Assembly (NCBI GenBank): GCA_947179485.1
Contig: OX359245.1
Span: forward strand, 47,169,067-47,233,066
Length of the DNA stretch: 64,000 nt
Direction: 5' to 3'
Source: Allacma fusca
Lineage: Eukaryota > Arthropoda > Collembola > Symphypleona > Sminthuridae
Positions 23,884 to 35,165 of this stretch are shown here, one piece after another. A program made the translations under genes and the position numbers. Positions within the stretch are counted from its first letter, which is position 1. Every line of letters starts with the position of its first letter. The notes below the pieces were generated by a model. It was given only the letters and a program-made list of their open reading frames with translations, had not been told where the DNA came from and ran no database searches.

Positions 23884-25311
23884 ATGAGTGGATCCGGGGA
23901 CGAAAGAGAAGGCAAGAAGTCCAGACATCCGTCCACAGGGTCCAATTCCGGAGAGGAAGAGAAAAAGGTCCCACCAAAGGCACCTTTTATCAGTCTCAAC
24001 GGAGTAGAATTCCCAGTGCAGTTCGTCGGAATTAATCCACAACAGGATTTCAGACAGGCTGACAACTCCTACCGATGCCTAGAAAAATTCAGGTCAGAAG
24101 TCCGGCACTATGTAAGTGACCAAGACCCCAAGGAATTTATTGATAAGGTAGAACGGGAAAGGAAAAGGTTAGTGATCTCATATGATGATGTCATTAATAA
24201 TATAGAGAGATTTTTTGCAGATTCGCCCGACAAAGCTGTTAAAGAATGGTTTGGCTACCAGGTACCGCAAATCCGTTTACGGAAAGCGGATAGTGCCAAA
24301 TCCAGCCAGTCTATTTGGCAATGGTTCTCGGGTAATTTGTGTGAAACATTTTGCCAGGAAAAAAGGCTAGAACAAAAAATAGCCGACCTGGAAAATTTTA
24401 AACTAAAATCTAACATGTCTGCCTCATCATTTGTTTCAGAGCTGGCTCGACGATGCTGGGAAATCGACCCAAAGATGCCCGAGGAGCGCGTTGTAAGGAA
24501 GGCTTGGCCAAAGATTCCTTCATGCATGAGGGCCATAGCATGCACTCCGTCCAAAACCATCGAGGAGCTTATTGAAAACCTGGATGGGATGCTAAAGGAC
24601 CAGGAGGTAAATCCATGGCTAAAGGGAGCAGTGACCTCATCGGGCTCATTTACATCCCAAGCTCCACAGTTGGCCACAAGTGCGGTCAGAGCACTCACAA
24701 GTCAGGGAGGCTGTGACTACTGCAACAGGTCCAATCACATTACCATACACTGTAGGGATATGCACCGTGATATTGCAAATGGTCGGCTGGATCGCCTCAA
24801 CGCATTGTTTGAAGGTCGACAGGTTAAAGGACCTCTGAAAGGTACGAACTTTAATTTACCTAATTCATCACACGGCACTAATCCCACTCTAAGTCAGGGT
24901 CAACAATCCCAGCATCAGTACAATCAGCGTAGTAATGTTAGGGGACGTCTTCAGGGCGGGGCGGCGTACCAACAGTACCAAAACCCTCCACAGCCGCAGG
25001 ACAATTTCCATCCACAACAAAACTACGTCCAACAACAAGTCCAATGGTGGCAGCAGCAGAATGTCCCTCAACAACAGTGGACAGAAGCCCCACCCAATCC
25101 TCCACAGCAAAATAATGCACAACCTAACCAAACGGGACGACAACCGGATTGGATGAATAGGGGGTATGCTCCTCGAAACCAGCAACCACAGGCTAACCCA
25201 ACTCAACAATTTGTATGGGTTCAACAGCCCGTTCAATCTCAACCGGCTCAAGGGAATCCTAACCCAGGGACTTCCCAGGCCCCACCTCAACAACCAAATT
25301 CGGGAAACTGA
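23884..25311 (+). CDS. gag of gypsy element 2 (intact, 475 aa)
   Basis: This structural protein would form the particle and bind element RNA. It begins with a charged, serine-rich segment, followed by an alpha-helical capsid-like region (about residues 60-250, with motifs such as IERFFADSPDKAV and FKLKSNMSASSFVSELARRC). A single CCHC knuckle CDYCNRSNHITIHC lies near residue 280, and the last 150 residues are a Gln/Asn/Pro-rich tail. The frame is uninterrupted. It ends with TGA at 25309 directly after a slippery heptamer, so most ribosomes would stop here and a minority would continue into pol. ATG 23884 is the first in frame and the protein has the expected length for gypsy Gag. Confidence 0.88.
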   Translation: MSGSGDEREGKKSRHPSTGSNSGEEEKKVPPKAPFISLNGVEFPVQFVGINPQQDFRQADNSYRCLEKFRSEVRHYVSDQDPKEFIDKVERERKRLVISYDDVINNIERFFADSPDKAVKEWFGYQVPQIRLRKADSAKSSQSIWQWFSGNLCETFCQEKRLEQKIADLENFKLKSNMSASSFVSELARRCWEIDPKMPEERVVRKAWPKIPSCMRAIACTPSKTIEELIENLDGMLKDQEVNPWLKGAVTSSGSFTSQAPQLATSAVRALTSQGGCDYCNRSNHITIHCRDMHRDIANGRLDRLNALFEGRQVKGPLKGTNFNLPNSSHGTNPTLSQGQQSQHQYNQRSNVRGRLQGGAAYQQYQNPPQPQDNFHPQQNYVQQQVQWWQQQNVPQQQWTEAPPNPPQQNNAQPNQTGRQPDWMNRGYAPRNQQPQANPTQQFVWVQQPVQSQPAQGNPNPGTSQAPPQQPNSGN

Positions 25312-25358
25312 ATAGTCTGACTTTCGGGGACGTTCAGACTATCCAGCCTCACCACCCG
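25302..25358 (+). promoter_or_regulatory. -1 ribosomal frameshift signal, gypsy element 2
   Basis: GGGAAAC at 25302-25308 is in the gag frame as G GGA AAC, a canonical X XXY YYZ slippery site, and the gag stop TGA is the next codon. Three bases further ATAGTCTGA (25312-25320) pairs perfectly with TCAGACTAT (25334-25342) around a 13-base loop. The loop contains CGGG (25325-25328), which can pair with CCCG at 25355-25358 to make a pseudoknot. The -1 frame after the slip is the pol frame. Pattern and position are direct observations; activity is inferred. Confidence 0.8.
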
Positions 25359-27566
25359 GTCTCCTCCTCCATCCAGAAGAAAATCTTGGACCTAAGCACA
25401 CAAGTCGCTAGGACTCAAGATAATCTACACCAACCTAACATTATACGAAATGATGAGAAGACCCAACCAGAGGCAAGAGCCTCGTCAATTCATCCTGGAA
25501 CCTTGTGTCCGCCACCAATTTTGCCGACACTTGCAAGGATCCCAGATGAAGTAAAGAAAAAATAAGAATACCTCCGAAATTCTTCAAGAAAAAGAGAAGT
25601 TCCACCTGAGATCAGGAAACACTCAAGAATGCAGCTCAGATCACTACCCAAGATCAGAAGAGCTGACGAAGACAGCGAACCAAGATCTCCGGATTCAGGA
25701 GACAGTCAATCAACTCAAGATAAAAAACTAGGACGCGAATTTCTTCGCTTATGGAACCTGTCCTATCAACGGAAGGAGAGAACATACCTACTAAGGATTA
25801 TGGGATACAATATGAAGCTGAGATCCACAGTGGACACGGGGTCAGAGCTAGCAACAATTGCAGCCGCCACAGTGTACTACATGGAGAGGCATTGTCCAAA
25901 ATCCATAAAGGTGTTCTCCCACCAAGATAGAAGCTATGGCACCACATGCAAAGATATGAGTGGTACTTACAACCGTTCCGCAATACTTTATTTTCATTTA
26001 GATTTTGATCCTCATCGACCTCTTAGCTATGAATTCGCCATAATTGAAGAAATGGATTCATTGCTACTACTAGGCGAAAACTTCAACAGGAGATTTTTGT
26101 TGGACATCAGTACCGCAAACAATATCATCCGATTTGAAGGAGATGCGCAAATATCTCATACAGACTCGCAAGTCTCGGAAGAGGAATTTAGGTTGGGGGA
26201 AGTGAGCTCACCAGTAGCCAGATTACCTTCATCCTCTTTATACTCACCGGACTATGATGAGCAATTCATCCCATCACGTTTGGATAGGGTTAAGCAAACC
26301 GAAACTAATCATTCCAGAGGCGATCCAAATGCAAGTGAGCCACAAAGAGCATCACTGACTTCGGACGTCCAGGATCAAGATAGTAGGTCGACTCTAACAT
26401 CAAACATATATCATGGGGTTCACAGATTGCCCACATCAGAATCCGGAGATTCGGAACTAACAATATCTAGTAATTATAGGGACGGACAAACCGTCAGCTC
26501 GAAAGGTATTCCGATGGTCAAGGAAAAATTCCCAAAACCAGGAATTCGAAAACTTTCAACTTCTCTTTACACTAAATTCCCTAACGAGATTCCAGCCAGG
26601 ACTTGGAGGCAAGTCACCGTATTCTCCAGAGACCCAAAGGCGTCCGGGGATATCGTGATGACAGCAAACCCCAATCAGCAACAAGGAATTCTTTTCGGAA
26701 ATACAATTTTAAGATTAAAGAATGGCCGTGCACAAACAGCTATTCTGAACCCAACCGAGACTCATGTCACAATGCCTGCAATTAGGTACATTGGACTCTA
26801 TGAGCCGTTTGATGACTCCAACATGATCAATGCAGAAGATCCAAGGTACGATTTTCTTCCTGAATTTCGACAATCCCAGCAAGAGCAGAGGAATCCCTTC
26901 TCCAAAGAGGAATTGAAGTTGGGTCCCAATCTCTCGGAGGAACAGAAATTTAGGATTGTCAACTTACTCAACAAATACTCTACCAATTTCGCCCGCTCAG
27001 ACGAAGAGCTCGGAGTAGTCAATTATCCGCCAGTGGTAATTGACACAGGATCCAATAAGCCCTTTCATAAATACTCGTACAGACTCGCCCACACCGAGAA
27101 GAAGGTCCTGGACGAGCATGTGGAAAGGAACCTACGGCTAGGAGTTATTGAGCCTTGCGTATCTCCTTATAACTCTCCAGTGATCGTCGTCCCGAAGAAG
27201 AAGGACGACCAAGGAAATCTTCAATATCGGGTCTGCGTGGATCTGCGGCAACTAAATTCGCAGGTCACCCAGAACACCTACCCGATCCCCAGGATCGACG
27301 ATTGTTTGGACCACTTGGCCGGATCAACCTGGTTCATCACTTTGGATGCTCTCCAGGGATTCCTTCAAAAATTACTTTCGGAGGACAGCAAAATTAAGAC
27401 GGCATTTTCAACCCACAGGGGCAAGTTTTGTTACAACCGCCTTCCATTTGGTTACAAGAATTCCCCGGCTGAATACCAGTCGATGATGGACACGATACTC
27501 GGGGATCTCAAATACTCAATTGCCCTTGTATATATCGATGATTTGTTAATATATGCCCATGATTAA
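25312..27566 (+). pseudogene. pol part 1 of gypsy element 2: protease and reverse transcriptase
   Basis: The frame is entered by -1 slippage. It has one premature TAA at 25563, then is open from 25566 to 27566. The protease active site TVDTGSELATI lies near 25830 and LLLLGENFNRRFLLDI, the second conserved strand, near 26065. A long acidic spacer with many Ser residues precedes RT. RT shows SPVIVVPKKKDDQG, CVDLRQLN, ITLDALQGF (the usual D of this motif is kept), LPFGYKNSPAEYQ and the catalytic LVYIDDLLIYAHD. Immediately after that motif a stop follows, and the thumb/connection region is absent, so the polymerase is non-functional. Family: Ty3/gypsy. Confidence 0.88.
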
Positions 27567-28857
27567 TATATGACCTTGCTAAAAAGGATGTGAAGTTTGT
27601 TTGGACGGAAGTGGAAGAAGACGCCTTCCAAAATTAAAGAAAGCGATGATCTCAGCCCCAGTCCTGGATTTCTTTGATCCCGACGGTCAGGTACGAGTCA
27701 CAACGGATGCCAGCGGATACCGTCTCGGAGCCGTTTGTGAGCAGTCACGAGACAACAAAACTTGGAAACCTATTGCTTTTGCCTCCAGAATCCTTAAGGA
27801 CGTGAAACTAAAATATTCCGCGGTGGAAAAGGTAGGCCTGGCAGTGATTTTTGCCTTCGAACAATTTCGGCCCTATATCTACGGAAGGAAGATACTCCTC
27901 CAGACAGATAATAAGGCTCTCACGCAACTCAACAACATGAAGGATCCACATTCCCGGCTCGCACGATGGCAGTTGAAACTTGTACAACAAGAAAAGGAAA
28001 TTGTACACGTGCCTGAGGCAAAGATTCCTCATGTAGATTGTCTCTCACGGTATCCCGTGAGATCCCTAAGAATTCCACTAACAAAGCAGAATGAGCAGCA
28101 AATCCACGGAGATGAGCCAGTCATTCAAATAATCCTCGGAGGAAATGCTGAAGCTTTCAAGAAGCATCAGCACTCGGACTCTAATCTCAAAAGTATCATT
28201 GACGATCTTCAGAAGAATGGAGAGAGTGACGGACAACTGGCCAACAAATTGTCCAGTAGGCACGCTCTTATCCAGGGACTGTTGTACAAAGTGGACAACA
28301 GGTCATCAGAACCATTCAAATTAATAGTTCCCTCAACACTCAGAGGACCTGTCCTTAAACTAGCCCACAATGATGGCGAGGATGGAGGGCACACAGGTTT
28401 GTATAAAACTGCTCAGAAGTTGATGTCCCGCTATTATTGGAAGGGGATGCGAGATGACATTCTTAACTACATAAAAGGGTGTGTCACTTGTCAATCTGCC
28501 AATCATCGCACTGCCAAACCCAGAGGACTAATGAAAATAGTCCCCCCGCCGGATGACGTCTTCACAAGAATAGCCATCGACTACGTTGGACCCCTTACTA
28601 CCTCAAAAACGGGTAACAAGTTTATATTCGTTGCCATTGATCATACCAGTAGATACGCTTGGGCAGCCGCGACTCCCACAGCAACAGCTAGAGACTCGTG
28701 TAGACTCCTAAAGAATCTAATATTTGATCAGATTGGAGTCGTGCCGTATATTGTTTCAGATAATGGAACATATTTTTCCGGAGCAGAGTTCCAAAACTTC
28801 CTAAAAAAGAAAGGAGTTACCCACATCCGGATCATGCCCAACCACCCCGAGTCAAAC
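27564..28857 (+). pseudogene. pol part 2 of gypsy element 2: RNase H and integrase N-terminal and core
   Basis: Reading resumes right after the RT stop with a typical end-of-connection segment (KKDVKFVWTEVEEDAFQKLK). RNase H follows: TTDASGYRLGAV, the SAVEK glutamate, LLQTDNKAL, and HVDCLSRYPV. About 115 residues normally present between YIDD and this point are missing, so an internal deletion of roughly 350 bases is inferred. The integrase has its zinc site (HNDGEDGGH ... CVTCQS) and the first two catalytic Asp residues (IAIDYVGPL, IVSDNGTYF). TGA at 28858 falls in the conserved HPESN-G-VER segment, before the third catalytic residue. Confidence 0.88.
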
Positions 28858-29440
28858 TGAAATGTTGAGAGAAAAAACATGGAAATAAAACGATATCTCC
28901 GGAAATATGTATCCCGTCAACAGGATAATTGGGATGAGCTATTGGGGTCAGCTTGCAAAACCCACAATCAGCACGTACATTCCATGACAAAATATACTCC
29001 TTTCAGCCTCGTTTATGCTGTGACTCCCTAGACTAAATTGGATTTAGTCACTCCGACAGCAAATGTCAACCAGCCCATATCACATGAACAGCGGGAAGAA
29101 GCACGTAAGAATCGTGTCTTCGAAGCCAACTATAATACCCTAAAGTTCAAGAACAGAGAGCTAAGGCTTTTAACAAAAATCGCTAACCAAATAATTTTAA
29201 AGTTGGTGACATTGTCTGGCTTAATGATGGGACCAGAAGAGGCCTCGATTTGAGATGGATTGGTCCTTATTAGATTACATTTCCGAGAGGTACAACATCT
29301 TTTGATGTAGAGTACCGCGGAGACCAGCGAAACCGGCACAGGATGATGAGAGTCCACTCTCACAACATGAAGCCGTACAATCCTCCGGTGGCTTGGCAAG
29401 ACGATTATGCCGACGTTTTTAAGCATAAGGTCATTAATAG
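28858..29440 (+). pseudogene. pol part 3 of gypsy element 2: integrase C-terminal part
   Basis: In the same frame after the TGA come NVERKN (the catalytic Glu), YTPFSLVY, a TAG near 29030, and a charged linker. Near 29165 the frame shifts; the following frame carries the usual C-terminal beta domain (VGDIVWLNDG, RWIGPY, HSHNMKPYNPP). The integrase is therefore recognisable to its normal end but disrupted at three points. Confidence 0.75.
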
Positions 29441-29492
29441 CCATAACCTTTAAACACCTTTTCAGGAAATAAGAGAGGCACACCGGTCAAAT

Positions 29493-32058
29493 ATGAGCCC
29501 AGTAGTGAGCCTTCCTCAAATTCCGCCAGTGATCATTGGATCATCGTACGGGTATGGAAACTCCCCGTGGATTGACAGAGCACACGTTAAAATTCCATTG
29601 GCAAGACAAAAGGGCGACGCTAAGGTACTCGCACACGAAGCTCTGATTCGTGACCCAGTGAGGTCAGTCTCCTCTCATGACCAATATCAACCACCAAATT
29701 CAACTGCCCGAGAGGTAGTCAGATCTCCAGTTCAGACCAGGCTCCGTACCAGAAACAGTATAGGGAATCCGAGGGTAGAAAATCTGAATTCTCAAATCGC
29801 TGGAAACAATTCCCACGTAGTGACAGTGGAAAGAATCCCGATGGATTGGAACGAGGATTTGGACGGGAAAACCCCAGAACCAAACCCCAGTGGAAATCTA
29901 CATTTTGTTTCTATTTCCAGTGTCGAGGATCAAGACTTGATAGTCTCCCCTATACACCCGCAGGAAGCGCCAACACTCACGCAACATGGGAACAGTTCAA
30001 TGTCTCTGAATGAGGAGGAGGAAAATGAAATTAATCCTCCCACATTATTTTCAGAACAGAATCCCTCAGTCCACACTTTCCCTAGAACTCCCGTTCCGAC
30101 GGATAGTGAAAAAGAGGACGGAGCAAATTCTGGGAATTGGAATCCCCGTCAAAAGAACCAGAGGAATAGTATTCCCAGCAGTCCGGAGGAGACCAATAGA
30201 AGTCACAACAATTCCAGGAGTAAGGAGAATCCGCTGCAAATAGTGGACAAAATTACTCCAGGAAGGAAGAGAACTAACAATATTCAGATATCATAATATT
30301 ACATGGATATGGCCAGTATTGACTGTGTCACAAAACATGCAGGTCCAAATAAATGTGAGGTTTTCCTTATTCAAAAATCTCAAGTCCTACCAGTACCTGA
30401 AAAATTCCTACAGCCGTCTGAATACAGGTCTCAAGATGCCCCAGAGCATGCCAGCTCAATTTTGGATCATAGGGGAACCCCAACCTCGGACCAAAAGTCG
30501 TCAAAAGGATCGCCCGAAGTACTGGCAGCATCTTCCAGCTCAAGGGAGAGTATTTATAATACTCCTGAGGGAGCTCAACAAATCTCGGACCGGAAAGTAA
30601 GTCCCGAGAAGATATTTTCTACAGCATTTTATAATTGGATTGCCAATAAATCCCCCAACGCTATGGAAAAATCGACGGATAAATCTCCGCCCAATCCAAG
30701 TAGGGTTTTAGAGAAAAATTGTCAAGACCAATCCGAGTCTAGCAATCCGGAAAGCAGACCTCTGGTTTTCACGGGACTCAAGGATAACGAGTCACCAAAT
30801 GTTTTCGACTCACCTGTCATGGATTATACTCCATACAGATTCACCAAGCCTTTTCAAGGATCTACTATGGTAAAAACAGCCGAAAATAAATCAGGCTCAG
30901 TCATGGTGGAAACCCCGTCTAGATTGGAGTCATCAAGAGACTCAATCACATTAAGGAAAAAGAAGGATCTCTCTAGAAAGAAAAGAGAAAGAGGTACTCA
31001 TGACGAGGGTAATGGTAAAGATGAAAGGGAAAAACCTAAAAGAGTGAATGTTGATAATGGTGTTGTTTATTTCAACAGTAACTTATCCGAGGAGGAAGTA
31101 CTTGCCTCAACGCCGCCGATCTGTAGTGGTCATTTGTCCCCGACGTACGCTGAAATTGTCAGGAACGACTCGGTTGGATCCTCATCCCAGACATGCCGGA
31201 AGGTCATTGTGGGGGAAGAGGACATCCCGGAAAAAGACCGCCCAAGTGTGGAAAAATACACACGAGCGGAAGACCGTGCTACTGCTGTACATCACACACG
31301 AGTGGAAGACCGTGCCAGTGCAGTAGTGTACACGCCAAAGGAAGACCTAGCGAATGTCTCAAATTCCAGTACAGGGGAAGACCTTACTATTACTGTCCAC
31401 ATCAAGGAAAAGTCCTACAAGTGCAGTGCACAAACAAGGGACTCCAATCCTGGAAGAAGAGTCAGGAGACAGTTGGGAGAAGATCCTTAATAAAATCCGA
31501 AAGGGGATTAAGGACGCGACCCCAGAGAAGGTTGTAAGGGAAGCTGAACATTCTCTTAACCAGGACAACCAACAGAGTGGACACGACAATATAGAGAATT
31601 GTGATCCACTTCCAACTCCACTAATCCGTCCTGCTAAATTATTAGTAGGGTTACCGATTCGGAAGGACGTCCCAAAGGTTTTGGCGGAAATCCCGCCACC
31701 TGAGGTCAGAACTCCACCAAGGAAGATTCCGATTCCCGTTCAAGCTGGGATAAGTGGACATCGCCAGAGTCCGGGAAAACAAACCATAAATTCTATCAGC
31801 GGACAAGTGCTGGGAGCCTCGAAGGGGAGAGAGACTTCTTCGAAGATTTCTGTCGTTTCATCTAAAAGTAGGAAATCAATCCCAGAATTCGAGAATCATC
31901 CGATTCCAGCCCGCCCAGCAGCGAAAGCGGCCGGCCATAAAGCTTTTATTAATAGCCCATTAGCAGTGGACATCCGACCTGAAGGACCTAGAAGAGGGAC
32001 TCGGGAGAGGAGAGCTGCAGTTCCACATCAGGCGCCAGATTTCAGGAAATTACGCTGA
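29493..32058 (+). pseudogene. Long third reading frame of gypsy element 2 (unknown function)
   Basis: Downstream of integrase an almost open region of about 850 codons follows: 29493-30296, then in the same frame 30303-31490 (separated by a single TAA), then after a frameshift between about 31354 and 31490 a last frame to 32058. The product is hydrophilic, rich in Ser, Pro, Lys and Glu, and probably mostly disordered. I see no signal peptide, membrane segment or cysteine pattern, so it does not look like an envelope protein. Residues from about 31255 form a short peptide repeat of type YTRAEDRATAV. The end (RRGTRERRAAVPHQAPDF) resembles the basic tail found at the C-terminus of many gypsy/copia Pol proteins. 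It may thus be a very long integrase tail or a separate ORF3. I do not recognise a function. Confidence 0.6.
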
Positions 32059-32615
32059 AAGCAAGCTCTGAGTTCAGGTTTCCGATGGGTTACCTTTAAT
32101 TTCTCTCCCTCCGGCCAAGTATCTTATTTAGCTCATAAGTAAGAACCAGGGGTTAATTATATTAATCTTATTGATTTTATTAATATTTTAATATCTTAAA
32201 GTTAAAATAGCCATACAAATAGTTTCATGGAGTCAGGGTTATAAGAGACCTACAATTTAATTTTATTGTAAATACATTTAATTAGGTAAGAAAAACCATT
32301 TTAAAAGCCATTCTCATTTGGAATGTATTCTTATTTTCTTTTTCGGTTATCTTTTCACTTTGGGAATTTCCTTCAGTTTCTTCACGAAAAAGAAATCTTC
32401 AAGCATAGACCCGTAGTGCAGGGATGGGGGCCGCCACTCCGAATGTTTGGAGCAGGATCCACGTTCCTACAAAACCATAATAATACCTTATATCATGTAC
32501 TTTGATTTTTTATTATTACTAATATTTTGTAGTTTAGTAATGCTAGTCTAAAATGGAGTAGTTTTTCCTAAAATCCACTACGAACAGAAAAATACAAAGG
32601 CTATGTAAAAATATA
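32059..32615. other. AT-rich stretch after gypsy element 2
   Basis: No gene is visible. A 3' LTR would be expected here but nothing matches the 5' leader at 23.28-23.72 kb by eye; only a weak resemblance around GTTAAAATAGCCATA (32202) to GTTAAGATAGTCATA (23539) is seen. Confidence 0.4.
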
Positions 32616-33449
32616 CAGTAAAACCTGTATATAATGGCCGTTCATATAGTGGTTTCCTGTCAATAGTGGTCAAATTTGGCTTCCCGGTCCCATCTCCTAT
32701 CCTTTATCATAGGGAATTCCCTCTATATAATGGTTTTCTATATAGTGGTAACCTGTTCATAGTGGTCTAATGAGCATGCCCCTTCAGTTCAAAATACAGC
32801 TTAAAGCACCTGTATATAGTGGTCAACCAGTCAGAACGAAGGGATACAACTCGCGCAAACCCGAACCAATGACACAGCTGTTTGAGTTTAGTGCAATTAA
32901 AGGCATTTTGGGGCGTTTTTATCTCCAGCCGTTTAATATTGCATGTATTTGTACTAAATCAAACGATGGTTTATTGGCTATATTATTAGTCCTTTGAAGT
33001 ATTTCAATTAATTAGTGGTTACTTTTAATCATTTTAAAAAATTATTATTAGCTTTAAAAGATCTCAGATGATTTAATCATCCTGAGGTAATTCGAAACGA
33101 AACTTCGTCGAATAAATAGGTCGACAAATATTTTTACCCAATTTCTCTATGGAAAATGCCTAAAAGGCAAGGTGCTTTGAAGATCATTGCAGTATTCTTC
33201 AAGATTCCCTTGGCAAGGTGAAAATTCGAAGTCTCAATTAGAAGTAAATTAGTGATTATTTTTAAAAAAGTGTAAAATTGCTGGTTGTCAATAACATATG
33301 CAATTCAAACTGCTGGATTCCTGCTCGTATGCCTGTATATGTATGTGTATATAGTGACTTTTGACCACTATATACTTATACAGTGGTCCCTGTCTATAGT
33401 GGTCAAATTTCGGCGTCCCTAGGAAAACCATTATATACAGGTTTTACTG
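32616..33449. mobile_element. Non-autonomous pogo/Tigger-like element
   Basis: Perfect 22-bp terminal inverted repeats start CAGTAAAACCTGTATATA and are flanked by TA at 32614-32615 and 33450-33451. TA target choice plus the CAGT..AACC terminus is characteristic of the pogo/Tigger branch of Tc1/mariner (established knowledge). Inside each end the word ATAGTGGT recurs (six or more times, as in TTCATATAGTGGTTT and CTATAGTGGTCAAATTT), mostly in direct orientation. The 834-bp element has no recognisable transposase; a 75-codon frame at 32770 does not resemble one. Perfect termini suggest recent movement. Confidence 0.92.
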
Positions 33450-33451
33450 TA

Positions 33452-34097
33452 GTTAGCCCTTGACAGGACATCTACAAATTTCTGTGAAAATTATAGGAGC
33501 CAAAGCAAGGCATTTTGCATAAAAAGATATGCAAATGTCGGTTCGTAAAGCCTCGGCCATCTTTGAGAAAGGCCACACTTCCATTCATTCTCCTCTAAGA
33601 TTCCGTACTTGCATTTTCCAAGTTGGTGTGCTCCAGACTTTCAAACAAGTTAAAAATCCAGTCCTGTGCTCTCTTGGGTTCTGAATCTTCTGGGATCGTT
33701 TCATAATCTTTTGGGAAAGTACTTCTGAATTAAGGTAAAACAATTCTTTACAATACCTAATATAAAAATGGAATTTTTTGTGGTATTTTATTTCTCTAGA
33801 AATGTAAGACTTACGGCGTGCGTTTCAAACACTATCAGTGTTAACCATCAATAAACTAGTACTTGAGTACTGTTTCTTTTATGTACCAACTGAGTCGACT
33901 CAATTTGTAAATTTAATCTAACTACAATTATTGTAGAGAGATGAGTTCCTACGGTCAGGTGGCAGATCCCACAGTAGGGATCGTGGACCAGAAAACCTCC
34001 AACCGTAATTTGATACGCGAAATCGGTGACCGTCTGGCTCAAAAAACGATGGTAGCAAAATTAAAGGAGGGTATGGATATGGAAATGGAGTGAAGGT
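33452..34097. other. Stretch without recognised features
   Basis: I see no gene, RNA or repeat family here. Confidence 0.4.
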
Positions 34098-35165
34098 TTA
34101 AATTACAAAGAATCTACTAGAAAATGTTTCCCACATTTAAAAATGTTTCCTTGACTTCCGTGAATTTCAAGAGGCGCTCTTTGTAGAACATTCTGAGGGG
34201 TTTCCAGGGAAAGCTATGTGGAGGATCCTTACCTTGAAAATTGAGAAAACATGAATTAATCATAATAAACAAGCATAAAAGAAATATACAGATATAGTTC
34301 CTGTCCCAGGGGTCAAAGGGAACACCTATCTGTATACATATCTAAATTTGGGGGACGCATCAAATAATTATTTATGAAAGGCTGACGCATAGTAAAGAAA
34401 TTATTCGCTTATTAATATTATTAATATTAAGTTCACTCAATTTTAAAAAACCAACACTTTTGAGAAAAATTCTCCCGTTAATTTTAATAATTTTTTTTCG
34501 AATGCCGAAATTCTTTCATGCAGTTATATTTTTAAATGGGAAACATCTTCAAATATATTTTGACAAGTTATTTTTCCTTTTGATTTACTTTCTCCCAAAG
34601 TGAATCCCAAGCATGTTATAGCAAAACTCGCGAAAAAAAAAAATCTAAGTTTCTGAGTTTAATTTCTTATTTTAGCAATCTCGTTTAATCTAGCAGTACT
34701 GAAATTCAATGCAATAGGGACTGAGTGGCGTCTAAGCTCAAATTATTTTGAATTTATATTAAACTCAGGAGAGCAAAATCCTAAAATACTTAATTCCCCC
34801 AGTTTGTAGAAAAATCCTTGGCAGATTATCTAAAATTGTGCTCAATATCTGGTTATCCAATGGGTTATAAAGCAGACATTAATTGTGGAGTTGAGAAGAA
34901 ATCACAAATTACGAGGAAAAATTCAGGAGCGTATTTATGAGACCTGTATTTTATTTCCACACCCAAGGATGTTTATTTTATGCCTGTTGGCAAATGTAAT
35001 TATTTTGTACTAACGAAAAATATCCTAGCTGGTGATACAATTATAATTCATAATGATTTACCAATTCAATTATTTTCAATTTCATTTGCTGCAAATCCAG
35101 TTGGAGGCCACTCCAAATTTTGTTACTGACCCGTTTTATAATGTTAGGTGTAAACAAGGGTTTAG
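34098..35165 (+). repeat. Left arm of a long imperfect inverted repeat
   Basis: This arm is the reverse complement of about 39850-40490, with gaps. Matching blocks include ACATTTAAAAATGTTTCCTT (34133) with the complement of 40447-40466, CCAGGGGTCAAA (34307) with TTTGACCCCTGG (40270), TTTGGG..GCATCAAATA (34348), and TATCCTAGCTGGTGATAC (35021) with the complement of 39999-40016 (one mismatch). The arms enclose 4.7 kb that includes two hAT-like elements. Either the arms are the ends of one large element or two copies of a repeat landed in opposite directions. Confidence 0.65.

Larger units (their letters stand above)
23283..32600 (+). mobile_element. Ty3/gypsy LTR retrotransposon 2 (nearly complete, defective)
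   Basis: The left edge is set by the break in the host repeat at 23282; the element starts TGTAAGG, a TG-type LTR start. gag, protease, RT, RNase H, integrase and a long third coding region follow on the + strand. Codon use is clearly less AT-biased than the flanks. Damage is light: three premature stops in pol (25563, 28858 and about 29030), one internal deletion in RT, a frameshift near 29165, and one stop and one frameshift in the third region. I could not match the presumed 5' LTR (about 23283-23720) to anything at 32.06-32.6 kb, and the host repeat does not resume there. The right end is therefore undefined; the 3' LTR may be lost. Confidence 0.85.

Noticed and set aside
24255..25293. 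Minus-strand frames of 147 and 134 codons over gag of gypsy element 2
   Set aside because: They are antisense shadows of the intact gag frame with no recognisable motif.
29493..32058. Envelope gene of an errantivirus-like element
   Set aside because: No signal peptide, membrane segment, cleavage site or cysteine pattern is visible; the product is hydrophilic throughout.
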